Assembly (NCBI GenBank): GCA_023412995.1
Contig: JAEZQS010000284.1
Span: 1-15,445, forward strand
Origin: Pseudomonadota bacterium
Lineage (GTDB): Bacteria > Pseudomonadota > Gammaproteobacteria > Xanthomonadales > Rhodanobacteraceae
DNA length: 15,445 bases
Reading direction: 5' to 3'
This document shows, piece after piece, positions 14,057-15,445 of this stretch. The translations under genes and the position numbers were made by a program. How positions within the stretch are numbered: the first letter of the stretch is position 1; the number at the start of each line of letters is the position of its first letter. The notes beneath the pieces were generated by a model. It was not told the DNA's origin and made no database searches. It was given only the letters and a program-made list of their open reading frames with translations.

Positions 14057-15123
14057 GGCTCATCCTCCAGCGTTGCGAGCAGCCGTCGCACCGGTGCGGG
14101 CAGGCCGATGGCTTGCAGTTGCGCCACGTCGGCCCAGCGCAGGTGCGGCTGGTCCGCGACGCGTCGTGCGGGCACCGCGTCGTCGAACACGAGCGGCGCG
14201 ACCTCCAGATGATAGTGGCTGAACGTGTGGGCGAACGGCGCCAGCGCACGCGGTTCGCCTGCCGCGATCGCGTAATGCGCCAGCAGCCGCCCGCCTGCAT
14301 CCGCCAGCCCTTCGCTTTCGGGCAGGCTCCAGAGTCCCGCCCAGACGCCCCCGGCCGGGCGACGCTCGAGCAGCACGCGACCGCCGCCATCGCGTACCAC
14401 CAGCATGGCGATGCTGCGCCGGGGCAGCGCGCGGCGGGGCTTGCGTTCGGGCAGCAGCGCCGTGGTGCCTTCCCGGTGCGCGGTGCAGCAAGCCTGCACC
14501 GGGCAGCGTGCGCAGGCGGGGCGTGCGCGCAGGCAAAGCGTGGCGCCGAGGTCCATCACCGCCTGGGTGTAATCGGCGACGCGACGTGCCGGCGTGTTCA
14601 TTTCGGCCAGCTGCCAGAGCTGGCGCTGGGTCGCCGCGTTGCCGGGCCAGCCCCGCACGCCATGCACGCGCGCCAGCACGCGCCGCACGTTGCCATCGAG
14701 GATGGCGTGGCGCTCGCCATGCGCCTGCGCGAGGATCGCGGCGGCAGTCGAGCGGCCAATGCCGGGTAGTGCCGCGAGCTGGTCGAAGTCGCGCGGCAGC
14801 TCGCCGCCGTGCCGGGCAATGCACAGCCGGGCCGCCGAATGCAGGTTGCGCGCGCGGCTGTAGTAGCCGAGGCCGGACCAGAGAGCCAGCACCTCGTCTT
14901 CCGGTGCCGCTGCCAGCGCCACCAGCGTCGGCAGCGCCGCGATGAAACGTTCGAAGTAGGGGATGACGGTGCGCACCTGGGTCTGCTGCAGCATCACTTC
15001 ACTGAGCCAGGTGCGGTAGGGCGAGCGGGGTTTTTGCCAGGGCAGGTCGCGCCGGCCGTGCACGTCGTACCAGCCGAGCAGGGCATCCGCAAATCCCTCG
15101 CCCCCCATGCACGGCGTGTTCAT
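14053..15123 (-). CDS. mutY: A/G-specific adenine DNA glycosylase MutY
   Basis: MutY removes adenine mispaired with 8-oxoguanine. The 356-residue length is usual. The HhH-GPD glycosylase domain has Glu42 in [11 protein letters not shown], the helix-hairpin-helix [13 protein letters not shown] (119-131) and catalytic Asp143 in [10 protein letters not shown]. The 4Fe-4S loop is complete: Cys197-X6-Cys204-X2-Cys207-X5-Cys213. The C-terminal NUDIX-like domain (about 233-355) has the FSHYHLEV motif (301-308) that contacts 8-oxoG. Its start overlaps the stop of the upstream AsmA-like gene by 4 nt (ATGA, 15120-15123), and it overlaps yggX by 4 nt downstream, so the three genes form a tight operon. 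No frameshift or missing catalytic residue is seen, so this is not a mutator allele by inspection. Confidence 0.97.
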   Translation of the reverse strand: MNTPCMGGEGFADALLGWYDVHGRRDLPWQKPRSPYRTWLSEVMLQQTQVRTVIPYFERFIAALPTLVALAAAPEDEVLALWSGLGYYSRARNLHSAARLCIARHGGELPRDFDQLAALPGIGRSTAAAILAQAHGERHAILDGNVRRVLARVHGVRGWPGNAATQRQLWQLAEMNTPARRVADYTQAVMDLGATLCLRARPACARCPVQACCTAHREGTTALLPERKPRRALPRRSIAMLVVRDGGGRVLLERRPAGGVWAGLWSLPESEGLADAGGRLLAHYAIAAGEPRALAPFAHTFSHYHLEVAPLVFDDAVPARRVADQPHLRWADVAQLQAIGLPAPVRRLLATLEDEP

Positions 15124-15445
15124 CGCGCGGGTTCCGGCGCGGCGGGCGGATCGAGCTGGATGCGCACGCCTTCCAGCTGCAGCGTGCCGTATTCGACCGA
15201 TTGCACGCCGATGGCCCCGGCCAGCGGTGGCAGCCGCAACGAGCCGCCTTCGCCAGGCTGCGAGAGCCAGCGCGAAAGGGCATCGCTGCCGGCAAGTTCG
15301 ACCTCGATGCCACGTGCGAGGACTTCGCCGCCCGCGACGACGGAGCCGTCCACCACCGACACGGTGAATGCCGGCAGCTGGGGCATCCCTCCGCCGGCGG
15401 GGCGTGCGGCCAGCCAGCCGCGCACGGCGTCGACATCGACGACGG
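15120..15445 (-). CDS. C-terminal end of a probable AsmA-family protein (partial)
   Basis: The frame is open from the window edge to TGA (15120-15122), and the gene runs on beyond 15445. About 107 residues are visible, including VVDVDAVRGWLAARP near the edge and ending [10 protein letters not shown]. The V-D-V-D-A...W pattern, the repeated short beta strands (FTVSVVDGSVVAGGEVLARGIEVELAG) and GVQSVEYGTLQLEGVRIQL resemble the beta-rich repeats of AsmA/YhdP-type envelope proteins. An AsmA-family gene is found upstream of mutY in Xanthomonas as far as I recall, which supports the reading. Without the N-terminus this stays tentative. It overlaps mutY by 4 nt. Confidence 0.6.
   Translation of the reverse strand, partial: VVDVDAVRGWLAARPAGGGMPQLPAFTVSVVDGSVVAGGEVLARGIEVELAGSDALSRWLSQPGEGGSLRLPPLAGAIGVQSVEYGTLQLEGVRIQLDPPAAPEPAR

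Noticed and set aside
13035..14390. Minus-strand frame of 451 codons
   Set aside because: It overlaps the M56, yggX and mutY genes in other frames and has no domain.

Overview
The window is GC-rich chromosomal DNA, and its gene content and order suggest a gammaproteobacterium of the Xanthomonadaceae/Lysobacteraceae type (Lysobacter or a relative). Pointers are the AsmA-like/mutY/yggX gene order, a M56 peptidase of the kind found in that family, and alternating REP repeats with a GTAGGAGCGG...CGCGACC core, common in Lysobacter and Xanthomonas. The assignment is by recognition only; no search was run. No rRNA, tRNA, insertion sequence, prophage or CRISPR array was seen.

Layout, left to right. 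1-535: the last codons of an unidentified gene, a textbook rho-independent terminator (81-111) and a cluster of five alternating REP units (154-413). 536-5339, minus strand: parC (topoisomerase IV subunit A), then a membrane-anchored penicillin-acylase-family Ntn hydrolase. 5340-7224: a sparsely coded stretch with three small genes, namely a CxxC...CxxC zinc-ribbon-like protein, a 69-residue Gly/Gln/Asn-rich disordered protein, and an unrecognised 116-residue protein. 7298-10811, minus strand: a hybrid sensor kinase (three PAS domains, HisKA, HATPase, receiver) overlapping by 8 nt a receiver-EAL response regulator, a probable c-di-GMP phosphodiesterase. 11047-13732, plus strand: a BlaI-type repressor overlapping by 11 nt a BlaR1-like M56 membrane metallopeptidase, with a palindromic operator on the promoter. 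13787-15445, minus strand: an AsmA-like gene end, mutY and yggX, joined by two ATGA overlaps.

Two signalling modules stand back to back across a 235-bp divergent region (10812-11046): a phosphorelay that should lower c-di-GMP, and a repressor/protease pair of the BlaI-BlaR1 design. The rest is housekeeping: decatenation (parC), repair of 8-oxoG:A mispairs (mutY) and iron/oxidative protection (yggX).

The best candidate for something undescribed is the M56 protein. It lacks the penicillin-binding sensor of classical BlaR1. In its place, past the last membrane segment, it carries seven tandem repeats of exactly 34 residues with the signature I-D-S-D-Y-E-R. An internal start codon with a strong Shine-Dalgarno sequence lies just before that last hydrophobic segment, so the repeat domain could also be made alone as an exported protein.
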